A DNA stretch of 64,000 bases from Ciona intestinalis (lineage: Eukaryota; Chordata; Ascidiacea; Phlebobranchia; Cionidae). The position numbers and the translations under genes were made by a program. The notes below the pieces were generated by a model. That model was not told the DNA's origin, ran no database searches, and saw nothing but the letters and a program-made list of their open reading frames with translations. The stretch's first letter is position 1, and each line of letters opens with the position of its first letter. Where the stretch lies: contig NW_004190384.2 in the NCBI RefSeq assembly GCF_000224145.3, forward strand, positions 20,349-84,348, given 5' to 3'. Of the stretch, positions 32,132-44,942 are shown in pieces.

Positions 32132-32319
32132 TAAACTTTTTGTATTGAAAAATATTCACCTCTGTTTTAGTTGTTGTTAAGTTAAGTTGATAGTAAAAGG
32201 CAGTGACGTGAATATAGTAAAAACATCGACAACGAATAACAGAAGTGGCGTGACCAGGGGAACTGGAAACTGGCGTGACCACGAAAAAGAAGTGGCGAGG
32301 CGAGCTCGCCGCAATAAAA

Positions 32320-33110
32320 TCAGGACCGGTATTGGACTATAAAAGAGTCTATAAACTGACTTATGTGGGTAATATTATTTTTCCTATAAATATAAAAAGA
32401 TTCGAAATAAAGTATTCTAGGATATCCTAGAATACCTAATTGTTCTGTATTGTGAATTCTATTGTCTGATAAGATGTCCCCATATTTCAATATACCCCTT
32501 TCTGCCCATTCGTCGTAAAATATTGCTTTTCCTTTGATTAATACATGTTTGTTTAAAACCACAGCGGTTGATGTTGTGTTGGACAGTTGTTCAGTTTAAC
32601 CGTTTCAGCCATGTTAGCAGGTCGGCTTGCAATGCTTGAAGCGGAATGAGCGATTTGTACATTTTGTTTTGCTGCGACAAATTAGACCCAAGAGCTGCTG
32701 ATATCGTATGTAAGGGAACAACGGGAGTTTCAATGTCTTTCCAGGGAGCACTATAGTCTGAATCAAGTAACTGTTTAATCGATCGACTTCTGAGCGCAGT
32801 TATGTAGGATCCTACATCGATCATGTTGGTTCCTCTATTTTCAAAATCGTTTACTAACACCGTTCGTTTATTCTTTCCCAACTCGATCCCCAGAGGAATG
32901 TGAAAATCATTCTATTCAGTTTACGCACGAATTGTTCTGGAACGAGAGCTTGTACCATGCTGAGTTTGTATAGTAGTGGGATGATTAAACTTTTAATGAT
33001 TGTGACTTTTCCCAGAAGTGTAAGTCCACGTCGCGACCACATGTTTATAATTCGTTGAGTGTTCGCTAGGCTACTGTCGAAATGTAGATTAAACAGTGTT
33101 TCTTTAATGT
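32320..33110 (-). mobile_element. L1-like LINE, ORF2 C-terminal remnant
   Basis: Minus frames in order read MWSRRGLTLLGKVTIIKSLI, then LNRMIFTFLWGSSWERI, NKRTVLVNDFENRGTNMIDV with SYITALRSRSIKQLLDS and APWK, then NKHVLIKGKAIFYDEWAERG ILKYGDIL. This is the well-known end of L1/Tx1-type ORF2 after the RT (W..RGLTLLGK..V+K, FLW, GGL.+ID, W, I.GK.IFY..W...GI). Three frames are used with small shifts. Only the last quarter of the element is present. Confidence 0.75.
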
Positions 33111-34411
33111 TTCGTTTTCCTCAATGTCACTTCGATATTAGGCAAATTTTACAAAGATACCTTAAGTTTCGTTGCCGGGTATACGTGTTAAGTTTGTGAG
33201 CCAAAAAGTAAAATCACGGCAATTTACATGCAAAACTGCAGCTAGATACACCAGTTTATGGTAATGTTATGCGTTTTTGTTTGTATTTTTATATTTTATA
33301 CATGTTCTTTTTTGTTTTTGGTTAGTAAACTTGATATTTTCTGTTTTTTTTAATCTTTAATCGATTGAGTGTTGAATAAAAGTTGATTATTTTTGTGAGG
33401 TTTATTATTGTGATAAGATATAACATTAGTAGAAAGCCATTTTTACGCGCAGAAGTGCTTGGTTTTTAAAAAATCGTTATGTTTGTATATGCCATGAGTT
33501 TGAGTTTGTGTTGTGTAGTGTAAAACAGGTTATACATATGCTCAATTTGTTCTGCAGAAGAATTGTCGACAACACCGATACATTTAGAAGCAAGATGGAA
33601 ACCGAAAGAGTGTGTGAATTACATGTATCAGTTTGGTTATACATTCATCAATAAGCTACAGATTGGTTTGTAAACCCATCATTTCAAGAAAAAGACAACA
33701 TACATAACATAATACAAACACAGTACTGACATTATACATAGTACTGGGCTGATGAATCAAAGCAACAAACTAATCATTGCTTTACTACAAACCAGTGTAA
33801 TAGTAAAACACAATGTGTGTGTATTTTATGCACATATATGTATAACCAAAGCAGTTATCATTTACTTTCAATGCCTTTAAAAGCCCATTCTGTTTTATTT
33901 TGTACATGAAATGCACTTTTGTTATTGTTTTCATGAAGTTGTGTTTTGTTATACTTTTCAATAAAACTAAAAACATAGAACCTGTGCTATATTACAAATT
34001 GATTCAGCAGGCACAAGTAACTTCAAATTATAACATGGCTGAGTGGTAAGTTAGAGAAAAAAGTTAAGTGGGACTAGCATTTGTTGTGTATATTAGATAT
34101 ATTTGTGTTATATGTATATTAATACATTGCGAACAATACATTTTTTACCAAATTAGTGTTTATAATAGTTTCGACTACTTTTGTTTTTTATTGGTAGTAA
34201 TTCTAAATTCAAAATCACTCTTAATTATGTGAAAATATTGATTAAATGTATTGCGTACATATGGGGAGAATTAAAATATTAAATTTCGACGTTTAAGAAA
34301 ACAAGGCGAAATGGCCATGTGAACGAACGTCAATTCTGACCAAAAATTGCCTCTTTTTTTGGCCTGGCCAATTTTGGAAAAGACTCTTTTTCGTTTGGCC
34401 ATGTGAACGGG
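33111..34411. other. unassigned AT-rich DNA
   Basis: No coding signal. At 34,308-34,415 the motif GGCCATGTGAACG appears twice around GGCCTGGCCAATTTTGG, like the end of a small repeat. The rest is low-complexity AT-rich sequence. Confidence 0.45.
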
Positions 34412-37400
34412 CTAACTGAGGCATTTGTGAAGTTCATTTCTCGCTCCCACGAAATTTGTACCTTGGTCGGATCTTAGTTGTTTGATTGCTCCTCTGCGAC
34501 ATAGAAACCTGCGTAGAGAATTAATGAAGGAGATGGTATCTAATGAGTTTGCGCTCTCTAGATGAACCGCTCTCGACGCCATGCATGTAAACACGACCCC
34601 GTAGCGTTTCAATATGGAACGTCGCTCTTTGATATAAAACGGCCCAAAGAAGTCTACTGCCGAGTACGTAAAGGGGGACTTTGTTCTGTACGATCTACTG
34701 GCAAATCCGCCATCCTCTGCGCGTCTCTGGTGGCCTGCGTGTTCGTCTGCAAGTAATACATTGAGATATAATAATAAGCAAGAGCAGAGGATCCACCAAT
34801 AACCATTCTGTCGTATATGATTGTGCGTTATTCCTCGGCCCATGTGATTTACGTCTTTGTGGTGAGTCCTGATAATCAGCTCCGCTATGTGACCCTTTCT
34901 CGGCAAAATTGGGTGATTCTCCACATCTTTAAGATTAGACAGTCGTAATCTTCCTCCAACACGAAGAACTCCGTCGTTATCTACAAATGGATATATTCGA
35001 TACAAAGAACTGGTTAATGTAACACCAACTCGTTTGTGAATACTTGGACTATGTTCCGATCGAAAAACCGGGGACAATAATGTTGTCATTTCGGCCGCAA
35101 AATGTTTCATTTGATAGTTTTTTAATATTAGAATTTCGGCTCTTTTCATATGCCGATCTTGTACGTGGTCAGGAAGAGTTTTCATCACATATTTTTCTCG
35201 TAGTCGCAAACAATTCGCTACTGCTCGCTTCGCGCGAAACCAGTCAGAAAAGTAATCTAGCCGTGTGATGTCTAATACATCTAAAATAAAATCTTATTTA
35301 ATGACCGTCTTGTATATGCATTTGCCTTTTTCATTTCTGTTTGAAGAAATGCCTCAATATCAGGTGATGTAGCTTGATCACTCGGGAAAGCAATCTCCTT
35401 CTCCCAGAGGAATGGAGGACCACATGTGCAGTGGGTTGTTAGCCCTTGCTATCCACCCAAAAATTTGCCAAAAAACGACCTTGCTATCCACCCAAAAATA
35501 TTAAGAATACGATTTATAATGCAAGTTGTGTTGCATAAATGCACTCATTTTCGCAGACACTACTGCTGCTGTTAACTCTTAGGCACGGTTACAGGTTTTA
35601 GTGGTATTACTCTGAATTTCCCAATCAAAAGTGTACAATACACTCGGCCCCAATCGTCCACTAACCGCAAATATGAACACTGTCCATAACCTGCAAGACT
35701 AGCATCGGAAAAGTGATGAATGGATACGTCTTTTACCTCACCGAACTGCTTTGGCTTGTATGAACGTTGAATCTCAAGACGATCTAGCTCAACAAGATCG
35801 TTCCTTCACTTCCGCCATCTTGATGAAAGATAGTCCGGAAGTGGGTCGTCCTAATCTGCTTTGGTTTTGCACATCTCTTGTAAAATCCGCTTTCCCTCCA
35901 ACACTACTGGACCTAGCAAGGAAAGAGGGTCATAAATTGAACGAACAAAGCATATTTCTCCTTGTCAGCGGCTTATATCTTTCAATTCTATCCTAAATTT
36001 AAAGGCATCATTTTGTACGCACCATACCATTCCCAAGACTCTTTGGATCGGAAGGCGATCTTTATTGAGATTGATCTCAGTCATCTCACTTGCCTGATCG
36101 CCTTTTATTGCTTGTAATTTTATGTAGTCGTAGTCCTGCCTCTGCGCACAATTTTTTACTTGCTCTTATAAGACTTACGGCCTGATCACATGTGGGCACA
36201 GACATAAGTCCATCGTCAACGTATAAGTTGTTTCCCACAAACTCTGCAGCATCTGAACCAAAATTCGCCTCTCCGTCATCTGCAGCTCTCTTTAATCCAA
36301 AGTTGGCTACTCCTGGGGAACTTGCCGCGCCAAATAAATGAACAGTCATTCGGTATTATTTTACCTTACCGTTAATAAAGTTATTGTCTTGCCACCACAA
36401 GAACCGAAGGTAATCACGATCTTCCTCTTGTACGAAAAACTAATGAAACATTACTTCAATGTCGGATGTTATTGCCACCTTCTTCTTTCTGAACCGTAAC
36501 AGTACTCCTACCAGACAGTTGCTTAAATCTGGTCCTTGCAACAAATTGTTATTCAATGAATAGCGTTCATACCTCGGCAGAGCAGTCAAATACAACCCTT
36601 ATCTTTTCTGACCTAATTTTATGATAAGACTCCAGTATGAGGGACATAGTTTACCTTTCCTAGTTTTCCCAGAAGTTGGTCTTCCGGTATTTTCTCGGCA
36701 CAATTCTTCAGCACGTTGCCCATGAAACGCTTATGTCAGAATACTTTGGACTTCTTATAAACCTTCTCCGTTGTTGCATCAATCGCTTCAACGCAAGAGT
36801 GGTCGATTGTTCGGAAGTGGCAAGTCACCTATTACGCAGCGGCAACGGCATCTGATAGTGACCATTTTTCAACTTAATGATGCCTTCCTGCAATAGTCTA
36901 ATAAATTTAGTGTCGTCGATTGATAAAGAAAATTGTTGTTTTAAAGTCAGAGTGCAAAAGATTTAAAATTACAGAAGGAGTTAATAATACTTTCTTTGCC
37001 TGTACTTTCTTTGCCCGAGAGGTGCTAACTAAATTATGACGCCTCAACGATGGTACACAATTGGCAGAACATTTATTTACCACGGCCTCCATGTTACAAT
37101 TCTGGTGATCTTTGCACACTATTCCAACAACCGAGGATTGAGCGTTGAGCAGAAGGTTCTCGGTCTTATTGCGCTCGGCAGGTTGCTGCCAAAAAGTAGA
37201 CCGATTTCCAGATCTTTTCTTAAATGTTTCCATTGTTTTGCCGTTTCTGGTCTTGGAATCTGGCTTGATGGGTAAAGACTGATGACAGTGGTACTCGTTC
37301 AGATTTGTCGTAGCTTAGAACTTTCTCCCGTATTCGATGACAGGGTGTTAGTACATTGCTTCTGTGAACCGTGGGTAGGTTTAAATGGGTTCGTATACCA

Positions 37401-38127
37401 CCAACGTTGAATCTGTAATAAATGATTTGTTCGATTGATCATCAAGTATACAATAACATAGGGTTTCATTGTTTGGATTGCCTCTTGATCTAACCCACAC
37501 TGGAACTATCATAGAATTGTCGCAGCCATGGTCTTCGCCGACAGAACCGCAAACTCTCGTGCATCGGTTGTTCGCGTCTTCGATTGTCCTTCTGTTTATG
37601 TGCAATGTAGTAAGGTGTTTCTTATGGCAAATCCTGCACTGAACGCGATGATTACAGAAACGCGCTGTGGGAAGTACTTGAGCCACAACTATAGCAAATC
37701 CTTCCATCGCGCAGAAATTCGAGCTTTTCAGCGCGTGGTAGCGAATCAAAGCGAGAACAGTTATCCAAGTGGTGCATTTGCTTACAATACAAGCACCTAT
37801 TACACGACATTTGCAAATTACTGGTGGCCTCGTTGGAGCTAGCCACATGCATGAACGTGCGTGTCGTTGTTGCTACCTCCTTTCCACTTGTTGAACATCC
37901 AGACATTGTAACTCGGGTATATTTTCCAGTTCCGCTTGCTTGTTTAGAAACGCCACACACACCGCTTCTCTCCACCTCGAAACTATTACCTGTGGGAGAC
38001 GGGACAGTATCTTTGTGTTCTCTTGAGGAAAATCTAAAATCCTCAGGTTGTGGACTTTTCTCTTCGCAGCAGCAACTTGGTTTATGAAGTCCGCGTACTT
38101 TTGCAATGAATTGAAATCTTCGACATG
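34412..38127 (-). mobile_element. BEL/Pao LTR retrotransposon fossil
   Basis: Fossil of the BEL/Pao family on the minus strand. Parts from its 5' side are a Gag-like zinc-knuckle region (37,652-37,975, CNRCLYCKQMHHLDNCSRF), an aspartic-protease-like region (37,381-37,560, CYCILDDQSNKSFI), a reverse transcriptase piece (36,086-36,349, MTVHLFGAASSPGVANF and NNLYVDDGLMSV), and an integrase region (34,412-35,209, HPILPRKGHIAELIIRTHH, YSAVDFFGPFYIKERRS, LRSDQGTNFVGARNELHK). It is broken in several places. No LTR was recognised. The 5' side is cut by family R repeats. Confidence 0.82.
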
Positions 38128-38557
38128 TATTCTGTGACCGCCAACTCCGTCCCCATTTCCCTTGGTCTCCATTGTAAAAGATGGGTGCATAGTATTTTTG
38201 GAAGGTTTTAGCTGTTTATTTTAAAAACTACACCAACTATTCAAGTTTATTAGGTCAGTTTAGTTATTTAGTAGGTTAACGCTTACAGTTTACCACTTGT
38301 TTAGGAAATCTAATTACTTTATAAATTTAATTAAAAAAGTTCAAACATACGGTTTGTTAGAAATATATATATATATTAGAAATTAGTTTTTTTACACTAT
38401 ATCTTTAAATTAAGTCAAAAAACGAAGAAAAACTACATAAAACGTCATCGACTCCATCGACTGCAATAGTAAACGAGAACGACCTGCGAAAGAGAGAGAG
38501 TGCATCATGCTCTCTCCTTTGCCGACATTGGAGATGCGCGTTCTATTCTTTTTTATA
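38128..38557 (+). repeat. family R interspersed repeat, copy 5
   Basis: From TCTGTGACCGCCAACTCCGT to GAGATGCGCGTTCTATTCTT; all internal blocks are present. It sits inside BEL/Pao sequence. Confidence 0.82.
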
Positions 38558-38621
38558 TATGTGTGTTTATATGACTCTGCTTTAAAGGAACCCGTTGAAC
38601 TACTCGATATTTCCACAGAAC

Positions 38622-38889
38622 TAAAAAAGAATAGAACGCGCATCTCCTATGTCGGCAAAGGAGAGAGCACGATACACTCTCTCTCTTTTGCGGGTCGTTC
38701 CCGTTTACTATTGTAGTCAATGGAATCGAGGTCGTTTTATCTAGTTTTTCCTCATTTTTTGACTTGATTTAAAGTTATAGGGTAAAACAACTTTTTTCTA
38801 ATATACAAATATTTCTAACAAACCGTGTGCTTGAAGGTTTTAAATTAAAATTATTAAGTAATTAAATTTCCTAAAAAGTGGTAAACTGT
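38622..38889 (-). repeat. family R interspersed repeat, copy 6, inverted
   Basis: Reverse complement of the second half of copy 5: AAAAAAGAATAGAACGCGCA ... GTGGTAAACTGT, running into the gap at 38,890. With copy 5 it makes a large inverted repeat around a 65-base spacer. Confidence 0.85.
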
Positions 38890-38939
38890 NNNNNNNNNNN
38901 NNNNNNNNNNNNNNNNNNNNNNNNNNNNNNNNNNNNNNN
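38890..38939. other. assembly gap (50 N)
   Basis: Run of N between family R copy 6 and the second BEL/Pao piece. Confidence 0.99.
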
Positions 38940-39545
38940 TCCTTGCTCGTACTTTCTTTGCCCGAGAGGTGCTAACTAAATTATGACGCCTCAACGATGG
39001 TACACAATTGGCACGAACATTTATTTACCACTGCCTCCACGTAACAATTCTGGTGATCTTTGCACACTATTCCAACAACCGAGGATTGAGCGTTGAGCAT
39101 AAGGGTCGTCTTCTCTACCTGCAATAATCTCTCTCGGTCTTATTGCGCTCGGCAGGTTGCTGCCAATAAGTAGACCGATTTCCAGATCTTTTTTTTAAAT
39201 GTTTCCATTGTTTTGCCGTTTCTGGTCTTGGAATCTGGCTTGACAGTGGTACTCGTTCAGATTTGTCGTAGCTTAAAACTTCTAGATCCCATATTCGGTG
39301 ACAGGGTGTTACATTGCTTCTGTGAACAGTGGGTAGGTTTAAATAGGTTCGTATACCACCAACATTGAATCTGTAATAAATGATTTGTTCGATTGATCAT
39401 TAAGTATACAATAACATAGGGTTTCATTGTTTGGATTGCCTCTTGATCTCACCCACACTGGAACTATCATAGCGTTGTTGCAGCCATGGTCTTCGCCGAA
39501 AGAACCGCAAACTCTTGTGCATCGGTTGTTCGCGTCTTCGTTCGC
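38940..39545 (-). mobile_element. second BEL/Pao piece, duplicate of 37,000-37,560
   Basis: Fossil. The stretch repeats 37,004-37,575 of the main BEL/Pao element in the same orientation with small differences, including the protease-like end (VWVRSRGNPNNETLCYCIL). Either a second insertion of the same family or a local duplication, possibly linked to the neighbouring gap. Confidence 0.8.
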
Positions 39546-39945
39546 GTTTTGAAGAAAATGATGTTTCAATTTTTAGGTATTACGTAGCGCTATAACATAT
39601 TCGAAGCTGGATCGGAAGAAAATTCTATAAATATATTTTTATGACGAATATTAATATTCAGTTATAAAAAAAAGTTGAAATTAATTTTTTTTTCGATGGG
39701 GATAACATGCTAGTAACCTACATAGATGTATGCGTAAGTTATATTTTCACAAAAAAAATCAAAAATATAATATTTATATGATTCAAGTTATGATCATACT
39801 TTTTATATTTAACATTTATCCCCGCACTTTTTTGAAGAAAATAATGTTTCATATTTTAGGTATTACTTAGCGCTATAACATATTCGAAGCTGGATCGAGA
39901 GAAAATTCTATAAATATGTTTTTATGACGAATATTAATATTCATA
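39546..39945 (+). repeat. direct repeats of about 115 bp, 284 bp apart
   Basis: TTTGAAGAAAATGATGTTTC ... GACGAATATTAATATTCA occurs at about 39,546-39,661 and again at about 39,830-39,943, with about ten differences. Between them lies AT-rich DNA. Could be a decayed small element flanked by its repeats. Confidence 0.7.
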
Positions 39946-39973
39946 ATTAATAATTAAAAATTAAGGATAATGT

Positions 39974-40319
39974 ATGTTTTTCGGTAAATTACAGAAAAAC
40001 TTGGGCCTAAAAACAAATTTAAAGGTTGAAAAATGTAAAAAACATGTGTTATTTGTTTTCTGTGTCAAAAAAAGTCAAAAATTAGAATTAGAAGCTGTTG
40101 ATTTGCGACATTTTAGTCATTTAATGCGGCTAAATTTATACATTTTTTCTAAAAAATGTTTGGTAAGGTAAATAGAAGCTGTTTTACACCTTCCCACAAT
40201 AGGAAAACACAAACAAAACTTAACAAGTTCGTTTAAACCCATTGTCAAAGTCACCACTTTTGCTCTATTTTGGACACACATAGACGGCAGTTGGACTACT
40301 CGGTGTTTATACGACTCTG
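39974..40319 (-). mobile_element. truncated copy of the hAT-type MITE
   Basis: Reverse complement of 8437 to about 8785, ending in the intact terminal repeat CGGTGTTTATACGACTCTG at 40,319. The other end is missing. Directly after it (40,320-40,368) a second terminal-like piece, TTGAACTACTCGGTATTTCC ... TCTATGGTTCTG, follows. Confidence 0.82.
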
Positions 40320-40528
40320 GTTGAACTACTCGGTATTTCCAAAGTTAGGGTATTTCTATGGTTCTGGTTGCAACAGGGCAACACTTTTTTTCGTGAAAAA
40401 TATTTTTTGTCAAAATTGAGGTTTAGTTTAGTTACAGTTAAAACAGAATTCTGCCAGGATTTTCCTAAGCGTTTTTATTTCTGTTAATAAATAAATAATA
40501 AATAATCCAATTAAATGCCAACAGCGCG

Positions 40529-43500
40529 ATGAAGCTGCTATTTGACGCATGTCTGCTTACAAGGCGAAGCGTACGAAACAGTGTGTTTAAACCAACTTCG
40601 TTCAACTTTCTCTTCCGACCTGAAAATTATTTTAAAGTGGAACACAGGTCTTTACAACATACATGCCGCTGTGTTACCGACACAATCAAGCAGAATAAAT
40701 GCGGGTACATGCAACGCATACGGGAATTACATTGTACGAATTATTTATATGCAAAAGATGCTTCACTACCTCATGGGTTTGATTCATATGGATTTGATGA
40801 TATGTCACACTTACACTCCGATATTAAGAAGGTAAATTAGCAAATTTTGTAGTATTATGTTTGACGTGCGATGACAAAATAAATGACCACTATCAATACA
40901 TTCTACTACATAAACATTTCTTGCTTAACAATTGTTCAACGGTATAAAAGTAAACCTGCCTTTTTTGCTTTCAATGTTTAGATCATTTTATGTTGCATAA
41001 GTATAATGTAAACAGATTTTTTTCTTGAATTATTGCATTGGCTTCAAATATTTTCCATTTTGCTTTACTAAGATAAAATGCGAACCACACCTGCTTTAGA
41101 TTGATTATAGCCCCATTATATAGTAAAACTTAACATTAAGTTTGTAATGCTATTTGAACATTACCTGTTTTTATACTTTTTAAAAGGTCCAACTTGTAGT
41201 TTAAAAGTTAGTGCCACCAGTAGAAAGTATCGAAAATGGTTTCTATATTTTCTGTTCCGTTTATAACATATTTGAGAAACTTTAAACTGGACAAAGTTAT
41301 AACTGGGTAAAGTAAAATATTTTTCATATTTAAAAAAAAGTTGAATTTTCTACATCACTAAAAATGGTTTTCATTTTTTTTAAATCAAAACATGTATGTA
41401 ATGCAAACCACTTCTTTACTAAAGATTTTGCACACAAATGTGAAGCCGCTACAAACTATGTGTAGTTATTATTTCGATGGTAACGGCAAACACTTCCGAC
41501 CAAAAGTTGTTTCACTCGTATCTAAGTTGTGTAACGAGCATGGTGGAATTGAAAGGTGATTTTATTTCAGTAAGTCTTCGAATATTAAGTGTTTAAATAA
41601 ATACTGAAATGCTGATTTGTTATGGTTTATGAAAAGTTATATATCATAGACTGACCTAGTGTTTCCCAGCCTGTTTGTTTAATAAAGTGTTGCTCAGATT
41701 TAAAATCTCATAAATGTGAGTAAAACCGGCAACCGCTAACAAGTAATATATTTAGTCTTAGTTTAACTTTCTGTTCTTAACACCATGCATGTATTGTATA
41801 TGTGAGTTTTTTACATCATAGTTTGATTAGGATTCTTCCTGCAAATGTTGTTTAACACGAATTGATATTTATTTGTAGAAAAGTCTCCGAAAATCAGCGT
41901 AAAATTTCACTAATTGCCGAAATGATTCATGTTGGAAGTTTAATCCATGATGACGTGGTCGATTTCTCCAATGTAAGGAGAGGAAAACGATCTGTTAACG
42001 CTCTCTGTGGTGATCATAATGTGAGTATCGATATTGAATGCTAGTGAGAAATAACCTGCTTTAATAAGTGAAAAAACTTTGGGGGAATTTTCACTTTGAG
42101 TAATCTGTGATTACCGATGGATATTGCTTATAAGTTTAACACTTATTGCTGTATATTCTATAGATGTACAGATTATCGTGTATGTAACTTGGTCGCAACA
42201 GCCACCCTTTTTACCTGAATATTTTTCCCACACTTTTTATCCATAGCGTGTTTAATGTTGGTCATTTTGCTGTTCATTCCTTTCTCTCCATTTTCTAAAG
42301 AAATATGATCTGTGTTGTGTTCTAAGGGATAAATAAAAAAAGTCATATCATGTGTATTATTTTGTGGATCTTTTTCGCACAGCTGTCAATTGACTTGGTC
42401 AACCGCACCCTTATATATAGTGGTTTCAGCATTCGGTTTAACGTTAAACTATAAACCTTAACCCTGTATTCAGTAAATAGACCAAACCAGTGTGACGTAT
42501 CACTAGTTAATATTTTGATTTTCTTACCAGCTTAAATATTTGCAGGCAGTAATGGTGGGCAACTATGTTGTTGCAAATGCTTCAAAATTATTATCAAGTA
42601 TTGGAAACCCAGAGATAACTATCATAATATCTCAAATTATTGATGACATTGTGAGAGGTTAGTTATGTGGTGGGCTTGTAAATGTTTCAGGTTACCAATT
42701 GTCTTGATTTTACTGATGAATGAATGTAAATTGTTTATTCCTGCATGATTGGAAAACGACAGGCTTTTAATACGGATATTTTGTTTCATACAACTCGCGT
42801 TCGCTTACGAGTTGCCCTATTCAACTTTGTGGGTGATTACTTTTTATGGCTTGCTATAAGTGTATTACCTCCCAAAAACATACTGTCAAGTGTTAACAAT
42901 AGTAGCAGTGATGAGCCTTGAACCAATCCACTACCCTCTAGGTTAGAGACAAGCCTGCTGACAACTTTGCCAAGGCGCTACACTGGGATTTATAACATAG
43001 TACTTAGTTAGTTTGCTCATCAATTCAATGCCTAATGTGGGTTTAGCAACTACACTTTTATTTAAGTAGTTTTCTGCAGTGTGTGTATAAGGACTGTTGT
43101 TTTATTGCTAATTCCCTTCTTTTTATTGTTTTAATAATAACCCTTATCTTCGCTACTATTTCCAAGAAGAAAAAAAAAATTCTGTAACTATGTTAAATAT
43201 TAATAATGCTATAATAATGATTCCAGGTGAGTTCATGCAGCAAGACAACAAAGATCAATTCAAACATTACCTGAAGAAAACTTACAAGAAGACAGCAAGT
43301 TTGATAGCCAACTGCTGTAAAGCTGTATGATTGTGTTTTAATTGTTTTATTGTTCACTAAATAATGATGTAATATTGTCAATGTTACGTTACCAGCCATA
43401 ATACATTTTTAAAGAACCAACTGTTAGCGTAAATGATAAATTTACTCAAATGATACTTAAAACATATAACTGGCCATAGTTTACATTATTACACGGGTGC

Positions 43501-44942
43501 AGTGTTTGCAAAACAGATATATGTGTCAGCACATGCTGCAGAATGTTGCTTGTAATATTATATATAATTTACTTTTATGACCGTGGCCTGGAATCGTTTA
43601 AAAATAGCAGGCTCAATAAAACATCGGGATCTTACACTACGTATGCAACTGGTTTAAAGTACGATACTGTTCGTATCTACAACTTTTGAGCCGGTTGTAG
43701 ATACTTTGTTCCCCAGTCAGCTACACCATAGCACATTTATTACTACCAATGTTAAGGTGCTACCAAATTATACATTTTGTTGAAAAAATACTTTTTACAG
43801 GTCGCGTGTTTAAGTTCCAACAATAATGAAGTAATAGAAGCCGCTTATCAATATGGTTCAAATATTGGGATGGCGTTTCAACTTGTGGATGATTTGTTAG
43901 ATTTCGTTGCATCATCCAAAACACTTGGTAAACCATCGGTTGCCGATCTTAAACTTGGCTTGGCAACAGCACCCGTTCTATTTGCATGTGACAAGGTAAC
44001 TAGGAATGTTTCTTATTTTTTCTCTGTGTATAATAGGGTGGGGGAAGATCACGGGACAAGATGGGACACATTTTTATTCATTTTTTTGTCCATTTGGTAG
44101 TGAACAAAGAACATTCAAAGAACAATAAAACCGCATCCTTACGACTCCCATAGACCATTGTTAATTGTTTAAAACACGATCGGCTATTGTGGATATTATG
44201 TGCAAAAACTGTCCCATTTTACCCCACAGTAATATTTCTTTTTCTTTTATTTTGAATTATATCATTTTTTGTTTTAGTTAAATGCAACCCTTTGTGTGTT
44301 AGTTTATTAGTGTGGTTGGAGTATTCACCTTTTTATTTGATACTTTTCTTCAAGTGGTTCTTACCAGTAACTTGTATTTTTTACCTTGAAATTAGCTATC
44401 GTATTCAAAGATAAAATAAAATTTATGTTAAATACCACTTTGTATGAAAACCGAACTATATATACTTATTGTTCTGTAAATTTACCGATATAATATTTAG
44501 GCAATATGTCGTTAACAATTAGTCTTGACTTCTCTTGTTTAAATGTTTGATTTCTGAATGTTTATTTTTCACCAGCACCCTGATCTGCATAGTTTAATAT
44601 TACGAAGATTCAATGAAACAGGAGATGTTGAATGGGCACTTGAAGCTGTTTATAATGTATGTATTTATTTAAGCTGTCCATGCATCATTAAAAACATTGG
44701 CTACAATGCAAAGATAATCAAAATCAAAGTCTTTTTTTAAACCTGTTTATAAAATATGTTATTTGTTTGAAAACAAAACATTAATGTTTACAAATCAACA
44801 GAGTTCAGCATTGGAGGAAACACGTTTATTAGCTGAACAATATTGTAAAGACGCTCGGCTCGCGTTATCTATGTTTCATGAATCTACGAATAAGACGGCC
44901 TTGTTACAACTGACAGATGTTGTACTTAACAGAAGCAAATAA
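40529..44942 (+). CDS. PDSS1: decaprenyl diphosphate synthase subunit 1, complete, 8 exons
   Basis: Makes the polyprenyl side chain of ubiquinone from isopentenyl diphosphate, in mitochondria, normally as a heteromer with PDSS2. Exons: 40529-40831, 41425-41555, 41879-42020, 42546-42657, 43227-43324, 43801-43995, 44576-44656, 44802-44942. All junctions are GT/AG and keep frame, giving 400 aa (human about 415). The N-terminus is basic and Leu/Phe-rich (MKLLFDACLLTRRSVRNSVF), a likely mitochondrial presequence. Motifs in order: YYFDGNGKHFRPKVVSLVSK, the first Asp-rich motif LIHDDVVD with RRGKRSVN, GEFMQQ and KKTASLIANCCKA, the second Asp-rich motif FQLVDDLLD with GKPSVADLKLGLATAPVLFA, and the closing QLTDVVLNRSK. 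Both Asp clusters are intact. Intron 4 holds a SINE and intron 6 a MITE. AATAAATAAA follows at about 44,997. The next gene starts 1.8 kb on. Confidence 0.93.
42800..42990 (-). repeat. tRNA-derived SINE in PDSS1 intron 4
   Basis: On the minus strand: GTAGCGCCTTGGCAAAGTTG ... GGTTCAAGGCTCATCACTGC, with the B box GGTTCAAGGCT and a body like the SINE at 13,813. Diverged in the A-box half. Confidence 0.7.
44034..44231. mobile_element. MITE (TAGGGTGGGG family) in PDSS1 intron 6
   Basis: Starts TAGGGTGGGGGAAGATCACG and ends GTCCCATTTTACCCCACAGT, an imperfect inverted repeat. The interior has GAACATTCAAAGAACAATAA and TTGTTTAAAACACGATC blocks shared with the copies at 54,613 and 63,101. Confidence 0.8.
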
